This document shows positions 20,780 through 30,215 of a DNA stretch of 64,000 nucleotides, one piece after another. The stretch lies in assembly GCA_903853805.1 (NCBI GenBank), contig CAINUN010000050.1:36501-100500 (forward strand), given 5' to 3'. This DNA comes from an uncultured Bacteroidota bacterium. Its GTDB lineage: Bacteria; Bacteroidota; Bacteroidia; Chitinophagales; Chitinophagaceae. The notes beneath the pieces were generated by a model. The model did not search any database and was not told the DNA's origin. It saw nothing but the letters and a program-made list of their open reading frames with translations. Position 1 is the stretch's first letter, and each line of letters opens with the position of its first letter. A program made the position numbers and the translations under genes.

Positions 20780-22060
20780 ATGCACTTACTCAAAGCCTTT
20801 TTCTTTTTCTTGATTTTACACCCATTCTTTCTTCATGCTCAAGATGAAAAACAATGGATGAAAAAACAGTTAGACATCATGGCCGGTTCTTCCATGAAAG
20901 GTCGCGGCTATGTGGGCAAAGGCGGTGAAAAAGCCGCTCATTATATCAATAATCTGTTCAAGAATTTTGGCTTGCAATCTTTTTATGAAGCAGGCGACTA
21001 TTTGCAAGAATATTCTTTTTCTGTAAACACTTTTCCCAACAAGGTTTTTCTAAGATTGCAACAAAAGAAACTGAAGCCGGGCGTTGATTTTATTGTACAT
21101 GCAGCAAGCCAAGGTTATAGTTGCAGCAACAAGAAAATCGAAACCCTAAATCTTAGAAACGTAAAAGACAGTATCGAATGGCATAGGCTCAAAAAAAACA
21201 TTAAACAAGACAAAGCTTATTTCCTTCAAGATGCCGACACGGTGGTGAAGTATGTGTATAATTCTTCACGAAAATTTGCTAAAGATTTACCCCAAGGTTT
21301 GTTTCTCATTCCGCAACATGGCAAGCTGACTTGGACGGTGGCAACCGAAACAATTCCTGCTACTATTTTTTATGTTGAAGACACGGTTTTGCCTCAACAC
21401 ATCAAAAAGGTTTCTGTAAAACTCGATGAGCAATTCATTCCTAATTTCAAGAACAACAATGTCATTGGGTATGTAAAGGGAACAGTATTTCCTGATAGTT
21501 TCCTAGTGTTTTCTGCCCACTTCGACCATCTTGGAAAAATGGGAAAGCACACCATTTTCCCGGGGGCAAACGACAATGCTAGCGGCACTTCTTTGATGCT
21601 GTATATGGCCAACTATTTTGCAGAGCACCCACAGAAATATTCCATTGCTTTTATGGCTTTTAGTGGTGAAGAAGCAGGTCTTTTAGGTTCTAAATTTTAT
21701 ACCAACAACCCCTTATTTCCACTCAAGAAAATTCGTTTCCTAATCAATCTCGACATGGCAGGCGAAGCCATCAATGGCATTACGGTGGTGAATGCTACTG
21801 AACAAAAAAAGGCTTTTCAAACCCTCAAGAATATCAACGAAGACTTCCACTTTCTTTCTAAAATAAATGAACGTGGACAAACCCAAAACAGCGACCATTT
21901 TCATTTTAGCGAAAAGGGGGTGCCTGCCATTTTTATTTATGCCAATGGCACCAAACCTTATTACCACGATGTGTTTGACCAAGCCAAGGAAGTGACTTTT
22001 GATGGGGTGGATGGGATGATTGATTTGCTGAAAGAATTTGTGGAACGATTGCAGCGGTGA
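20780..22060 (+). CDS. M28-family zinc peptidase
   Basis: SAHFDHLGKMGKHTIFPGANDNASGTSLMLYMA...AFSGEEAGLLGSKFY...NSDHFHFSEKGVPAIFIY. Confidence 0.9.
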   Translation: MHLLKAFFFFLILHPFFLHAQDEKQWMKKQLDIMAGSSMKGRGYVGKGGEKAAHYINNLFKNFGLQSFYEAGDYLQEYSFSVNTFPNKVFLRLQQKKLKPGVDFIVHAASQGYSCSNKKIETLNLRNVKDSIEWHRLKKNIKQDKAYFLQDADTVVKYVYNSSRKFAKDLPQGLFLIPQHGKLTWTVATETIPATIFYVEDTVLPQHIKKVSVKLDEQFIPNFKNNNVIGYVKGTVFPDSFLVFSAHFDHLGKMGKHTIFPGANDNASGTSLMLYMANYFAEHPQKYSIAFMAFSGEEAGLLGSKFYTNNPLFPLKKIRFLINLDMAGEAINGITVVNATEQKKAFQTLKNINEDFHFLSKINERGQTQNSDHFHFSEKGVPAIFIYANGTKPYYHDVFDQAKEVTFDGVDGMIDLLKEFVERLQR

Positions 22061-22072
22061 GGGTTTCGTTTT

Positions 22073-22133
22073 TGATGATGAAGCAGATGCTTCGCCAAAC
22101 TGTTTTGACAAGCTACGAGGAATTGAGACCATC
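22073..22133. repeat. Direct repeat copy A (hairpin GAAGCAGATGCTTC + GCCAAACTG tail)
   Basis: TGATGATGAAGCAGATGCTTCGCCAAACTGTTTTGACAAGCTACGAGGAATTGAGACCATC; closely matches 22703-22766. Confidence 0.85.
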
Positions 22134-22134
22134 A

Positions 22135-22458
22135 TTATTTAATCACAACAGCACCTAATGGAAGTTTTTCCTGTGCTAAAAAGTCTTTTACCAACGGCGA
22201 CAATTTTGTGAGTTCATCATAGCTGTTAATAACCGCAGACAGGACAAAGACTGTTATAGAATATTTCTGAAAGTTTTGTTGGTGCTGAAGATTTTTGTCA
22301 AAGGTTAATAGTGCATCAAAGCTGTTCTCGATAAGCAACGACATAAGCTCTCCATTCTTTTTTCCTTCCCAGTTTTTATCCCGAACAGTATAAATTTGGT
22401 GCTCCGAAAAATCAAGTTTTAACCTTTTGGGTAAATTCTCATCAAGCAACAGCTTCAT
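22135..22458 (-). CDS. DUF5615-family PIN-like protein (putative toxin)
   Basis: MKLLLDENLPKRLKLDF...TVRDKNW...DALLTFDKNLQHQQNF. Confidence 0.82.
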   Translation of the reverse strand: MKLLLDENLPKRLKLDFSEHQIYTVRDKNWEGKKNGELMSLLIENSFDALLTFDKNLQHQQNFQKYSITVFVLSAVINSYDELTKLSPLVKDFLAQEKLPLGAVVIK

Positions 22459-22681
22459 AAAGTTGAGCTATGTTTTTGCTATTAAAAAGCTTGCTTGCAC
22501 AATCGAGCAAAGCAATTGCTTGTTCTGTTGTTACAGAAGGGAAATCTTCTAAAAACACATCGAGTGAAAGACCTGTTTCTAAATGATCGAATAAAGTTTC
22601 TACCGGAACGCGTGTACCCTTAAACACCACCTGACCACCAAGTGTTCCTTCATCCATTGAAATAATGTTGTCGAGTTTCAT
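22442..22681 (-). CDS. DUF433-family protein (putative antitoxin)
   Basis: GGQVVFKGTRVPVETLFDHLETGLSLDVFLEDFPSVTTEQAIALL; overlaps the downstream gene. Confidence 0.87.
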   Translation of the reverse strand: MKLDNIISMDEGTLGGQVVFKGTRVPVETLFDHLETGLSLDVFLEDFPSVTTEQAIALLDCASKLFNSKNIAQLYEAVA

Positions 22682-22702
22682 AGCTCAAAGTTATTGTTTT
22701 AT

Positions 22703-22766
22703 TGATGATGACGAAGCACATGCTTCGCCAAACTGTTAAAACAAGCTAAGAGGAACTGAGAAACAT
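22703..22766. repeat. Direct repeat copy B
   Basis: TGATGATGACGAAGCACATGCTTCGCCAAACTGTTAAAACAAGCTAAGAGGAACTGAGAAACATC; same orientation as copy A. Confidence 0.85.
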
Positions 22767-22785
22767 CTGGAACAGCTAGCTTTCA

Positions 22786-23616
22786 TCATTTCGCTTTTTC
22801 AAATTCGTAAGCTATGTCGTCCGCTTCACCACCAGCGAAATCACCTTCACTTGAATTAGACACAACTTTATCTCCGTCTTTGTACACATTATGGACATTC
22901 CTAAGAATAAGTTTGCCCCCTATAAATGACCAGTTATATTGTTTGATAAAATGTCCGCTTTTGTCAAACAGATTAATTAAATCCATTTGTGGAACCATTT
23001 CCCAAAAATCAATTACTACTTCATATGTTGCTGCACTATCAATTCCGTATATTCCATAATAATCTGAAAAGTCGTCCTTTGAAATAAGGCTGTCGCTAAA
23101 GAGCACTGAATGACCAGAGGCAATATATTTATCTTTAAGAATATTATCAATGAAATATTTACTCAAACTTTTAATGTTTTTGTCTGCCCTTTTATAAATG
23201 TAGGTTGCTGGGTCAGCTTTTTGTTTCCAATATTTATTATTGTGATACTCTTTGATTTTTAGCTGAGAGAAATTATTTTCAAATGTCAACACATAGTATT
23301 GAACAGTGTCACCCGCCTGATATACATAGTTGCTAACTTTCTTTAAAGGAAGCTTGAAGTCCTCGTGATATCCTTTGAAATAACAACTGTCAGGTTGCTT
23401 GGTGTCAAAGGCTACTTCGTAAGCAAAACTCGCAAAAGTCCAAGCATATTTGAAAATACTTTTATAGAAAATTGTGGAGTCTATATATGCCGTGTAATGC
23501 CATATGCCTGTTGGAAAATCCGGGATAGAAGCATTGGTATTTACGGGTTGGTAAGTGGGTTTGACCGTCGCTTTTTGTCCGTCACCACCAAGGCAACTAG
23601 AGAAAAACATTATCAA
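22786..23616 (-). CDS. Hypothetical lipoprotein; 5' end may be eroded
   Basis: 276 aa; CLGGDG after a short hydrophobic segment. Upstream in-frame codons encode QILTIIILIM without an ATG before a TAG stop. Confidence 0.6.
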   Translation of the reverse strand: MIMFFSSCLGGDGQKATVKPTYQPVNTNASIPDFPTGIWHYTAYIDSTIFYKSIFKYAWTFASFAYEVAFDTKQPDSCYFKGYHEDFKLPLKKVSNYVYQAGDTVQYYVLTFENNFSQLKIKEYHNNKYWKQKADPATYIYKRADKNIKSLSKYFIDNILKDKYIASGHSVLFSDSLISKDDFSDYYGIYGIDSAATYEVVIDFWEMVPQMDLINLFDKSGHFIKQYNWSFIGGKLILRNVHNVYKDGDKVVSNSSEGDFAGGEADDIAYEFEKAK

Positions 23617-23712
23617 AATTATTATTGTCAGTATTTGTCTCTAGGTTGTTTTATTGTTCGTTTCTTATCGGAATATTAAAAGTTGGTAGGTCGCTCAATA
23701 ATTACTACCAAC

Positions 23713-23740
23713 CCAGTTTGGCGAAGATTGCATCTTCGTC
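23713..23740. repeat. Inverted copy C of the GCCAAACTG-tailed hairpin
   Basis: Reverse complement GACGAAGATGCAATCTTCGCCAAACTG resembles GACGAAGCACATGCTTCGCCAAACTG of copy B. Confidence 0.7.
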
Positions 23741-23789
23741 TTTCCTTCAATCTTCCAAAAATACCAATTTCCCTCTACTTCACATCCAC

Positions 23790-24020
23790 TTCACTCCAAG
23801 TGATTCTAGTTTCACTTTTTCAATAACTAGTTTATCAATTTCAAGAACTCACTTCACTCCAAGTGATTCTAGTTTCACTTTTTCAAGAACTAGTTTATCA
23901 ATTTCAAGAACTCACTTCACTCCAAGTGATTCCAGTTTCACTTTGAGTGAAACCATAACTACAATTTCAAGAACTTACCTCACTTAAAGTGAGGTGAGTT
24001 TCACTTTGAGTGAAACTGAA
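23790..24020. repeat. Array 2: 63-bp (3x21) tandem repeat with 21-bp sub-periodicity and palindromes
   Basis: ttcactcc recurs at 23790, 23853 and 23916 (63-bp steps). Sequence tiles into 21-mers such as ttcactccaagtgattctagt / ttcactttttcaagaactagt / ttatcaatttcaagaactcac / ctcacttaaagtgaggtgagt / ttcactttgagtgaaactgaa. Confidence 0.9.
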
Positions 24021-24153
24021 GACAAAATGATAAAACGTTGTGGTCTTTTTTTAATAAAAACTCAGTGTTCTTTGTGCTTCCTTCGACTGCTTTGTGGTTA
24101 TCAATCAACATCTCTCCCATAGAATTCTTACTTTCGTTGCAATCATTTTTTCA

Positions 24154-25947
24154 ATGAAAGCAAGCAAACTTTTTTCAGGAATTATTTTTCTTTCCTTTTT
24201 CTTTTCGTTTTCAGCAAAAGCACAAACTGTTCAGCAATTTCTTGATCAATATACTCAGGAATATGTGAAGCTATATACCAATTCATCGTTGGCACAATGG
24301 CGCGCCAATATTGAAATAAAGGAAGGCGACACCACCAATAGTTTCATGGCGCAAAAAACGGATGAGGCAATGGCGGAGTTCACGGGCAGCAAGACTAATA
24401 TTGAGCAGGCAAGAAAGTTTTTGAAAGAAAAAACACTCACCGAAAAACAAAGAAAGCAACTCGAAATCATTCTTTACAACGCTGCCAACAATCCGCAAAC
24501 AGTTGCCAATATTGTAAAAATGCGCATCAAAGCAGAGAACGAACAAACCCAAAAGCTCTATGGCTTTCAATATATGTATGATGGCAAAAAAGTGAGCACC
24601 AACGATTTGGATGATGTTTTGAAAAAAGAAACCGACCTCCATAAACGCCAAGCTGCTTGGGAAGCGAGCAAAGAAGTGGGGAAGAGTTTAAAACCTGGTT
24701 TGCTTATGCTGCGCGATTTAAGAAACAATACGGTGATGGCTTTGGGTTACCACGATTTCTTCACCTATCAGGTGTCGGACTACAACATGAAGACCGATGA
24801 GATGATGAAAACTATGGATAAACTCATACAACAGCTTTATCCGCTTTACCGTGAATTGCATACATGGATGCGCTATGAAATGGCGAAGAAATACGGTGTG
24901 AAAGAAGTACCAGATTATTTACCGGCTCATTGGTTGCCCAATCGTTGGGGGCAAGATTGGAGTTCAGCGGTGAATGTCACAGGGCTTAATTTGGATAGCG
25001 TTTTAGGAACAAAATCTGCTTCTTGGGTTGTTCATGAAGGCGAGCGTTTATACACAAGCATCGGTTATCCTTCCCTTCCCGAAAACTTTTGGCAAAACTC
25101 AAGCCTTTATCCTTATCCGGCAGATAGCAATGTGAAGAAAAACAACCATGCTTCTGCTTGGCACATTGACCTAAATAAAAATGTCCGTAGCCTCATGAGC
25201 GTGGAACCCAACGCAGAGTGGTATGAAACTGCCAATCATGAACTAGGGCATATTTACTATTACCTTACTTATTCAAACGATAATGTTCCGCCTTTGTTAC
25301 GTGCTGGTGCTAATCGTGCTTACCATGAAGCCCTTGGTTCTATGATGGGTTTGGCTGCCATGCAAAAACCCTATTTAGTAGGAAGAGGATTAATCAATGC
25401 CAACACCAAAACAGATGAAATGCAATCTTTACTGAAAGAAGCATTGAATACGGTAGTCTTCATGTATTTCTCTTGCGGAACCATGAGCAATTTTGAAAAA
25501 GCACTTTATGTAGATAATCTTCCTGAAAATGAATTTAATAGAAAATGGTGGGACTTAGCTAGGAAATATCAAGGAATTGTTCCGCCAACCAACCGTGGAG
25601 AAGAATATGCGGATGCAGCTACCAAAACGCATATTAACGACGACCCTGCGCAATATTATGATTATGCACTTTCTTATGTGATTCTTTACCAATTACACAA
25701 TCACATTGCTAAGAAAATCCTTCATCAAGACCCAAGAGCCACCAATTATTATGGAAACAAAGAAATAGGGAAATTCATTAAAACAATCATGCAGCCAGGC
25801 GCTTCTGTTGATTGGCGAAAAGTGTTGAAACAAAGCACCGGTGAAGAATTGAACGCTAATGCTATGCTTGAGTATTTTCAACCTTTAATGAATTGGTTGA
25901 AAAAAGAAAATCAAGGAAGGAAGTATTCATTGCCTATGAAAATGTAA
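24154..25947 (+). CDS. M2-family metallopeptidase (angiotensin-converting-enzyme-like peptidyl-dipeptidase)
   Basis: Signal peptide; HELGHIYYYLTYSNDNVPPLLRAGANRAYHEALGSMMGLAA (HExxH with downstream glutamate, M2 pattern). Confidence 0.87.
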   Translation: MKASKLFSGIIFLSFFFSFSAKAQTVQQFLDQYTQEYVKLYTNSSLAQWRANIEIKEGDTTNSFMAQKTDEAMAEFTGSKTNIEQARKFLKEKTLTEKQRKQLEIILYNAANNPQTVANIVKMRIKAENEQTQKLYGFQYMYDGKKVSTNDLDDVLKKETDLHKRQAAWEASKEVGKSLKPGLLMLRDLRNNTVMALGYHDFFTYQVSDYNMKTDEMMKTMDKLIQQLYPLYRELHTWMRYEMAKKYGVKEVPDYLPAHWLPNRWGQDWSSAVNVTGLNLDSVLGTKSASWVVHEGERLYTSIGYPSLPENFWQNSSLYPYPADSNVKKNNHASAWHIDLNKNVRSLMSVEPNAEWYETANHELGHIYYYLTYSNDNVPPLLRAGANRAYHEALGSMMGLAAMQKPYLVGRGLINANTKTDEMQSLLKEALNTVVFMYFSCGTMSNFEKALYVDNLPENEFNRKWWDLARKYQGIVPPTNRGEEYADAATKTHINDDPAQYYDYALSYVILYQLHNHIAKKILHQDPRATNYYGNKEIGKFIKTIMQPGASVDWRKVLKQSTGEELNANAMLEYFQPLMNWLKKENQGRKYSLPMKM

Positions 25948-25960
25948 GAACTGTTAAGCC

Positions 25961-27037
25961 ATGATGATATTTTATTGGTTGCAGTATCTTTTTGTGTTTT
26001 TTCTATCATCGTTATCAACTTTCAAGCGGAAAGCGATGTGTTTTTCATTTGCATCCCTTTGGATTTTTCTGGTATTTTTTGCTGCTTCAAGGTCTTCAAA
26101 AGTAGATTTAGATTACCAAGCATATGTCAATTATTTTGTCAAGTTCATGTCGGGGTTTAATTACTTTACTTCAAACAGAGTAATTTTTTATGAGCCTTGT
26201 TTCTATTTTATTCCCATAATTGGCAAAACGCTTTTCAATCCGCCTTACGATCTTTATGCATGTTTTACAATTTTTGCCTGCCTTGGCGTTTATTTCAAAC
26301 TTAAATCATTTCAACTTTCCAACTCTTTCTTTCTTACAATGCTCTTATATGGCAGCTCTTATTTCATCCTTCATGAAATGACTCAAATAAGAGTTGGCAT
26401 CGCAACCGGAATCTTATTACTTAGCATAAAACCATGTTATAACCGTAATTTAAAATCATTTATTCTACACATTCTTTCCGCGTGTTTTTTTCATTATTCA
26501 AGCATTGTATTTTTCCCCCTTTATTTTCTAAAAACAAAATCACTCAACAAGACTTTTTGGTTGTTTATGATTGGTCTTGGGTATTTTTTGGCAATTATAA
26601 ACATTGATATTCTTAAGCTTACACACCTTTCATCTTATTTTGTAAAAGTAGAATTGTACACTAAAGCTGCTGAAGCTCATGAAACACACTATACCATCAA
26701 CATTTATAACTTTGGAATTTTCATCAGTATTATTATGTCAATTGTAATGATATTGAAACATGAAATGCTCTCCAAGTTCAACCCTTATATCAATTTGATT
26801 TTGAAAATAAATGTGCTCTCTATTTTTGCATTTACAGCGCTTTCCTTTTTACCTGTTTTTGCCGGAAGATTATCAGAGTTATTTGCCATAGTACAAATGT
26901 TGATGTACCCAACATTGATTTATGTTTTCAGAGAAAAGTTTGTGGGGTATGCCATTGTGATAGTTATATCTTTTCTCAATTTCTGGAACTTTTTCTATCA
27001 TAGTAAACTTGTGTTTCCATATAGTGTTTGGTGGTAA
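25961..27037 (+). CDS. EpsG-like polysaccharide polymerase, multi-TM
   Basis: DLDYQAYVNYF...EPCFYFI...EMTQIRVGIATGILLLSI typical of EpsG family; EPS context. Confidence 0.75.
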   Translation: MMIFYWLQYLFVFFLSSLSTFKRKAMCFSFASLWIFLVFFAASRSSKVDLDYQAYVNYFVKFMSGFNYFTSNRVIFYEPCFYFIPIIGKTLFNPPYDLYACFTIFACLGVYFKLKSFQLSNSFFLTMLLYGSSYFILHEMTQIRVGIATGILLLSIKPCYNRNLKSFILHILSACFFHYSSIVFFPLYFLKTKSLNKTFWLFMIGLGYFLAIINIDILKLTHLSSYFVKVELYTKAAEAHETHYTINIYNFGIFISIIMSIVMILKHEMLSKFNPYINLILKINVLSIFAFTALSFLPVFAGRLSELFAIVQMLMYPTLIYVFREKFVGYAIVIVISFLNFWNFFYHSKLVFPYSVWW

Positions 27038-27047
27038 AAAAGGATAA

Positions 27048-28010
27048 ATGAATAAGGTTTCAATTGTAATACTAAATTATAACGGCGCTAACGACACAAT
27101 TCAATGTGTAGAGCATCTTTTGCTATTGAACTATAAACATTTTGAACTCGTAATCGTTGATAATGCTTCAACTGATAATTCTCAAACTGAAATAAATAAT
27201 TGGCTGGGGCAAAACAGTATCTCATCAGAAATAATTACCAACGGTACAAAATATAAGCTTAGATCAAAAAACGCTATATGTGCATGTTTAATTAGTTCTA
27301 CTGAAAACAAAGGATTTGCAGGAGGAAATAATATAGGAATCAAATATTCACTCGAGCAAGAGGGTCTAGATTACGTGTGGTTATTAAACAATGATACAAT
27401 TGCAGACACAGATGCTCTTTTAGAATTGGTTTTACTAATTAAGAAAAAAGAAAATTGCGGTATCTGTGGCTCTATAATGCTTGAATTCGATAATGATGAA
27501 ATAATTCAGGGTTATGCAGGTAGATATTTCCGGTTCTCAGGAAAAACAATCTTGATTCAAACAGGAAAGAAATATTGTTTATCTAATAAGCCAGCAACAA
27601 AAATTGATTTTCCAATTGGAGCATCAATGCTTGTTTCAAAAGAATTTATCACTGACGTTGGGCTTCTATGTGAAGATTATTTTTTATTTTTTGAAGAGTT
27701 AGATTGGGTGACTAGAGGAAAGAAAAAGGGCTGGAATTTTGATGTTGCCTGGAAAAGTAAGGTCTGGCATAAAGGAAGCGTAAGTATAGGTAAAAGCTCT
27801 AAGAAAAGTGATTTTTTTACTATTAGAAGTAGGATCCTTTTTACAAAAAAATTCTTCCCACATACTTTGCCCTTTATTTATATGTTTATGTTTTTTTTCT
27901 TATGTAATAGAATGAAACGTGCTCAATTTGATAGACTATTCGTTCCATTAAGAATTTGTTTCCAGCCATCAATGTCTATTCAAAAATTACTTTCGTTAAT
28001 TGATAATTAG
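27048..28010 (+). CDS. Glycosyltransferase family 2
   Basis: VSIVILNYNGANDTIQCVEHLL...ELVIVDNASTDNS...NKGFAGGNNIGI...WLLNNDT. Confidence 0.92.
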   Translation: MNKVSIVILNYNGANDTIQCVEHLLLLNYKHFELVIVDNASTDNSQTEINNWLGQNSISSEIITNGTKYKLRSKNAICACLISSTENKGFAGGNNIGIKYSLEQEGLDYVWLLNNDTIADTDALLELVLLIKKKENCGICGSIMLEFDNDEIIQGYAGRYFRFSGKTILIQTGKKYCLSNKPATKIDFPIGASMLVSKEFITDVGLLCEDYFLFFEELDWVTRGKKKGWNFDVAWKSKVWHKGSVSIGKSSKKSDFFTIRSRILFTKKFFPHTLPFIYMFMFFFLCNRMKRAQFDRLFVPLRICFQPSMSIQKLLSLIDN

Positions 28011-29146
28011 TGGAGAAGACTCGTGTATTGGTTTTTGTAGATTATTATGAGCCAGGTTTCAAAGCTGGGGGTCCGATACGTACTTTAAAGAATATTTTTG
28101 ATGTATTGAAAACTGAGTTTGATTTTTATATTATTACCCGTAATCATGACATAGCAGATAACAAACCTTATGAATTTGAAACAGGGAAATGGATTCCTTT
28201 TAATAATGCCTATATTCTGTATTTACACGAGAATAAACTAACTAATAAAAAACTTAAAGATATTGTTGAAGAAGTAAAACCAGTCACAATATATTTCAAT
28301 AGCTTTTGTAGTCTTCATTTTTCAATTAAGGTTTTGTTTTGGTTGCGCAAATGCTCTGTAAAAAAAGTATTGGCACCAAGGGGAGAGTTTTCTTCTGCAG
28401 CGTTAAAGATAAAATGGTTCAGAAAGTGGGTTTTCATAAATGTTGCTAATTGGTTTAATCTGTATACCGATATATTCTTTCATGCTTCTAGTGAATTCGA
28501 AAAAGAAGATATTACTGCACAAATAAACTGTAAAGAAGTAATTGTAATTTCTGATTTGGTATCCAATTTACAACTACAGCCTAAAGAAAATTATCGTAAA
28601 GAAAATAACACCCTCAAGCTTTGTTATTTAGGAAGAATCTCTTCAGTAAAAAATATCGAATTCTGCATTGAGTCAATGGCTACTGCTAAAGATTCAAAAA
28701 TTATCTTGGATATTTATGGACCAATAGAAGATGAAAAATATTTTCAAAAATGCAGAGACCTTATTAAACGTAAACAATTAATAAATCAAGTTCAATACAA
28801 AGGAATAGTTGAGGCTTTTAATGTTCAACAAGTAATAAAAAAATACGACTTCTTATTTCTTCCTTCCAAAGGAGAGAATTTTGGTCATGTTATTTTTGAA
28901 TCAATTGCTGCCGGTACTCCTGTAATAATTAGCAAACACACATTTTGGAATAGATTCAAAAACCGTGAACCTTGGGGTTATTATATTCCAATTGATGACT
29001 CCAACTTTGTAGCTGATTTATTACATCAATGTTGTAAAATGAATAATGAAAATTACTTGAAATTGTCAATGTGTGCATTTGAACTTGCAAGAGAAGTAGC
29101 CAATAGTTCAAATGAAAAAGTAGCCATGAAAAAGTTATTGAATTAA
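28010..29146 (+). CDS. Glycosyltransferase family 4 (GTG start)
   Basis: FKAGGPIRTLKNI...LAPRGEF...LCYLGRISSVKNIEF...FLFLPSKGENFGHVIFESIAAGTPVI. Confidence 0.88.
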   Translation: MEKTRVLVFVDYYEPGFKAGGPIRTLKNIFDVLKTEFDFYIITRNHDIADNKPYEFETGKWIPFNNAYILYLHENKLTNKKLKDIVEEVKPVTIYFNSFCSLHFSIKVLFWLRKCSVKKVLAPRGEFSSAALKIKWFRKWVFINVANWFNLYTDIFFHASSEFEKEDITAQINCKEVIVISDLVSNLQLQPKENYRKENNTLKLCYLGRISSVKNIEFCIESMATAKDSKIILDIYGPIEDEKYFQKCRDLIKRKQLINQVQYKGIVEAFNVQQVIKKYDFLFLPSKGENFGHVIFESIAAGTPVIISKHTFWNRFKNREPWGYYIPIDDSNFVADLLHQCCKMNNENYLKLSMCAFELAREVANSSNEKVAMKKLLN

Positions 29147-30213
29147 GACATTAATCTTTTGTATGCATAATTGATCGAAAGTAAAAACAGAGAAAATAAA
29201 CCGCCGATTAAAAACCCAGAGCCGATTCCCATCAATTTTGAAAATCTTGTTTTTTCTAAAGGCAAAATAGGTTTATCAATGACTTGAACTAATGGCATTT
29301 CTTTTCTTAAACTAATTCTTGCTATCTCAAGGTTCTTTACAAGTTCTTCAAGAATTGCCTTGTTCATTTCAACATCAACTAATCTTTTTTGAGAAGGAAC
29401 TCTAAGACGTTGAAGGGCAGGATTAATGTTAGGATTAGCATCGGAAGAAACAGCCATTCCAACTAAGGCTCCATTAAGTAACCCTCTAACAGAATCTACT
29501 TGATGTTGCAATATCATCACATTCTCCGTAGAATGTTTTGTTTGCATGTCTATATAAAAACGAATGGCGTTATCGAGGAGAATTTCATTAAAGGACTTAG
29601 AAAAAGCTTCATCTATCGTTGTCATTGTCATCTCTATGACAGCCTCTTCTTTGTCAGGTTTGTAAACACTAAGGTGTTTTTCAGCTATTTTTTTACAAAA
29701 ATAGATTATAACACTATCCTCTATAAGCGATCTTTCAGATTGGTTCTCATGAAAGACAAGTGAAGTAAGTCTTGAATCACTCGACCATTCTTTATTAAAC
29801 GCATAAACATCGAAATATCGTTTTGCGAGTAATTCCTCTTTGTTATCAAACAACGCTTTGCTGTAGAGTGTTTTCATCATCATTGTTTGTGACTGTAGAA
29901 AAGTCATCATATTATAGTCATCCTGAAACAATCCATTTCCATTACTACTTGAAAAACCAAACCTTGAAGCAAAACTTGCATATTCGCCTAGTCCACTTTT
30001 TTTATTCCCCTCAAGAACAAATGAAGTTCGCGCTGTGAATTTTGGATGAAAAAAAAATGAAACTGTTAATCCAATTATTGAAAACAATAATGAAAAATAA
30101 AGAACAAAACTTTTCTTCAAGAATAAGTATTTCCACCACTCATGAATAGTTTGAACTACTTCCTTTAATGAAATCTGATGTTGCTCAATAGTTACCTTTT
30201 CTTCTGACATCAA
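29143..30213 (-). CDS. Wzz-like chain-length determinant protein
   Basis: N-terminal TM with PKFTARTSFVLEGNKKSGLG; C-terminal PLVQVIDKPILPLEKTRFSKLMGIGSGFLIGGL. Confidence 0.82.
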   Translation of the reverse strand: MMSEEKVTIEQHQISLKEVVQTIHEWWKYLFLKKSFVLYFSLLFSIIGLTVSFFFHPKFTARTSFVLEGNKKSGLGEYASFASRFGFSSSNGNGLFQDDYNMMTFLQSQTMMMKTLYSKALFDNKEELLAKRYFDVYAFNKEWSSDSRLTSLVFHENQSERSLIEDSVIIYFCKKIAEKHLSVYKPDKEEAVIEMTMTTIDEAFSKSFNEILLDNAIRFYIDMQTKHSTENVMILQHQVDSVRGLLNGALVGMAVSSDANPNINPALQRLRVPSQKRLVDVEMNKAILEELVKNLEIARISLRKEMPLVQVIDKPILPLEKTRFSKLMGIGSGFLIGGLFSLFLLSINYAYKRLMS

Positions 30214-30215
30214 TG

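Noticed and set aside
23625-23987. ORF with FTPSDSSFTFS repeats
   Set aside because: Covers array 2; repeat-driven open frame only.
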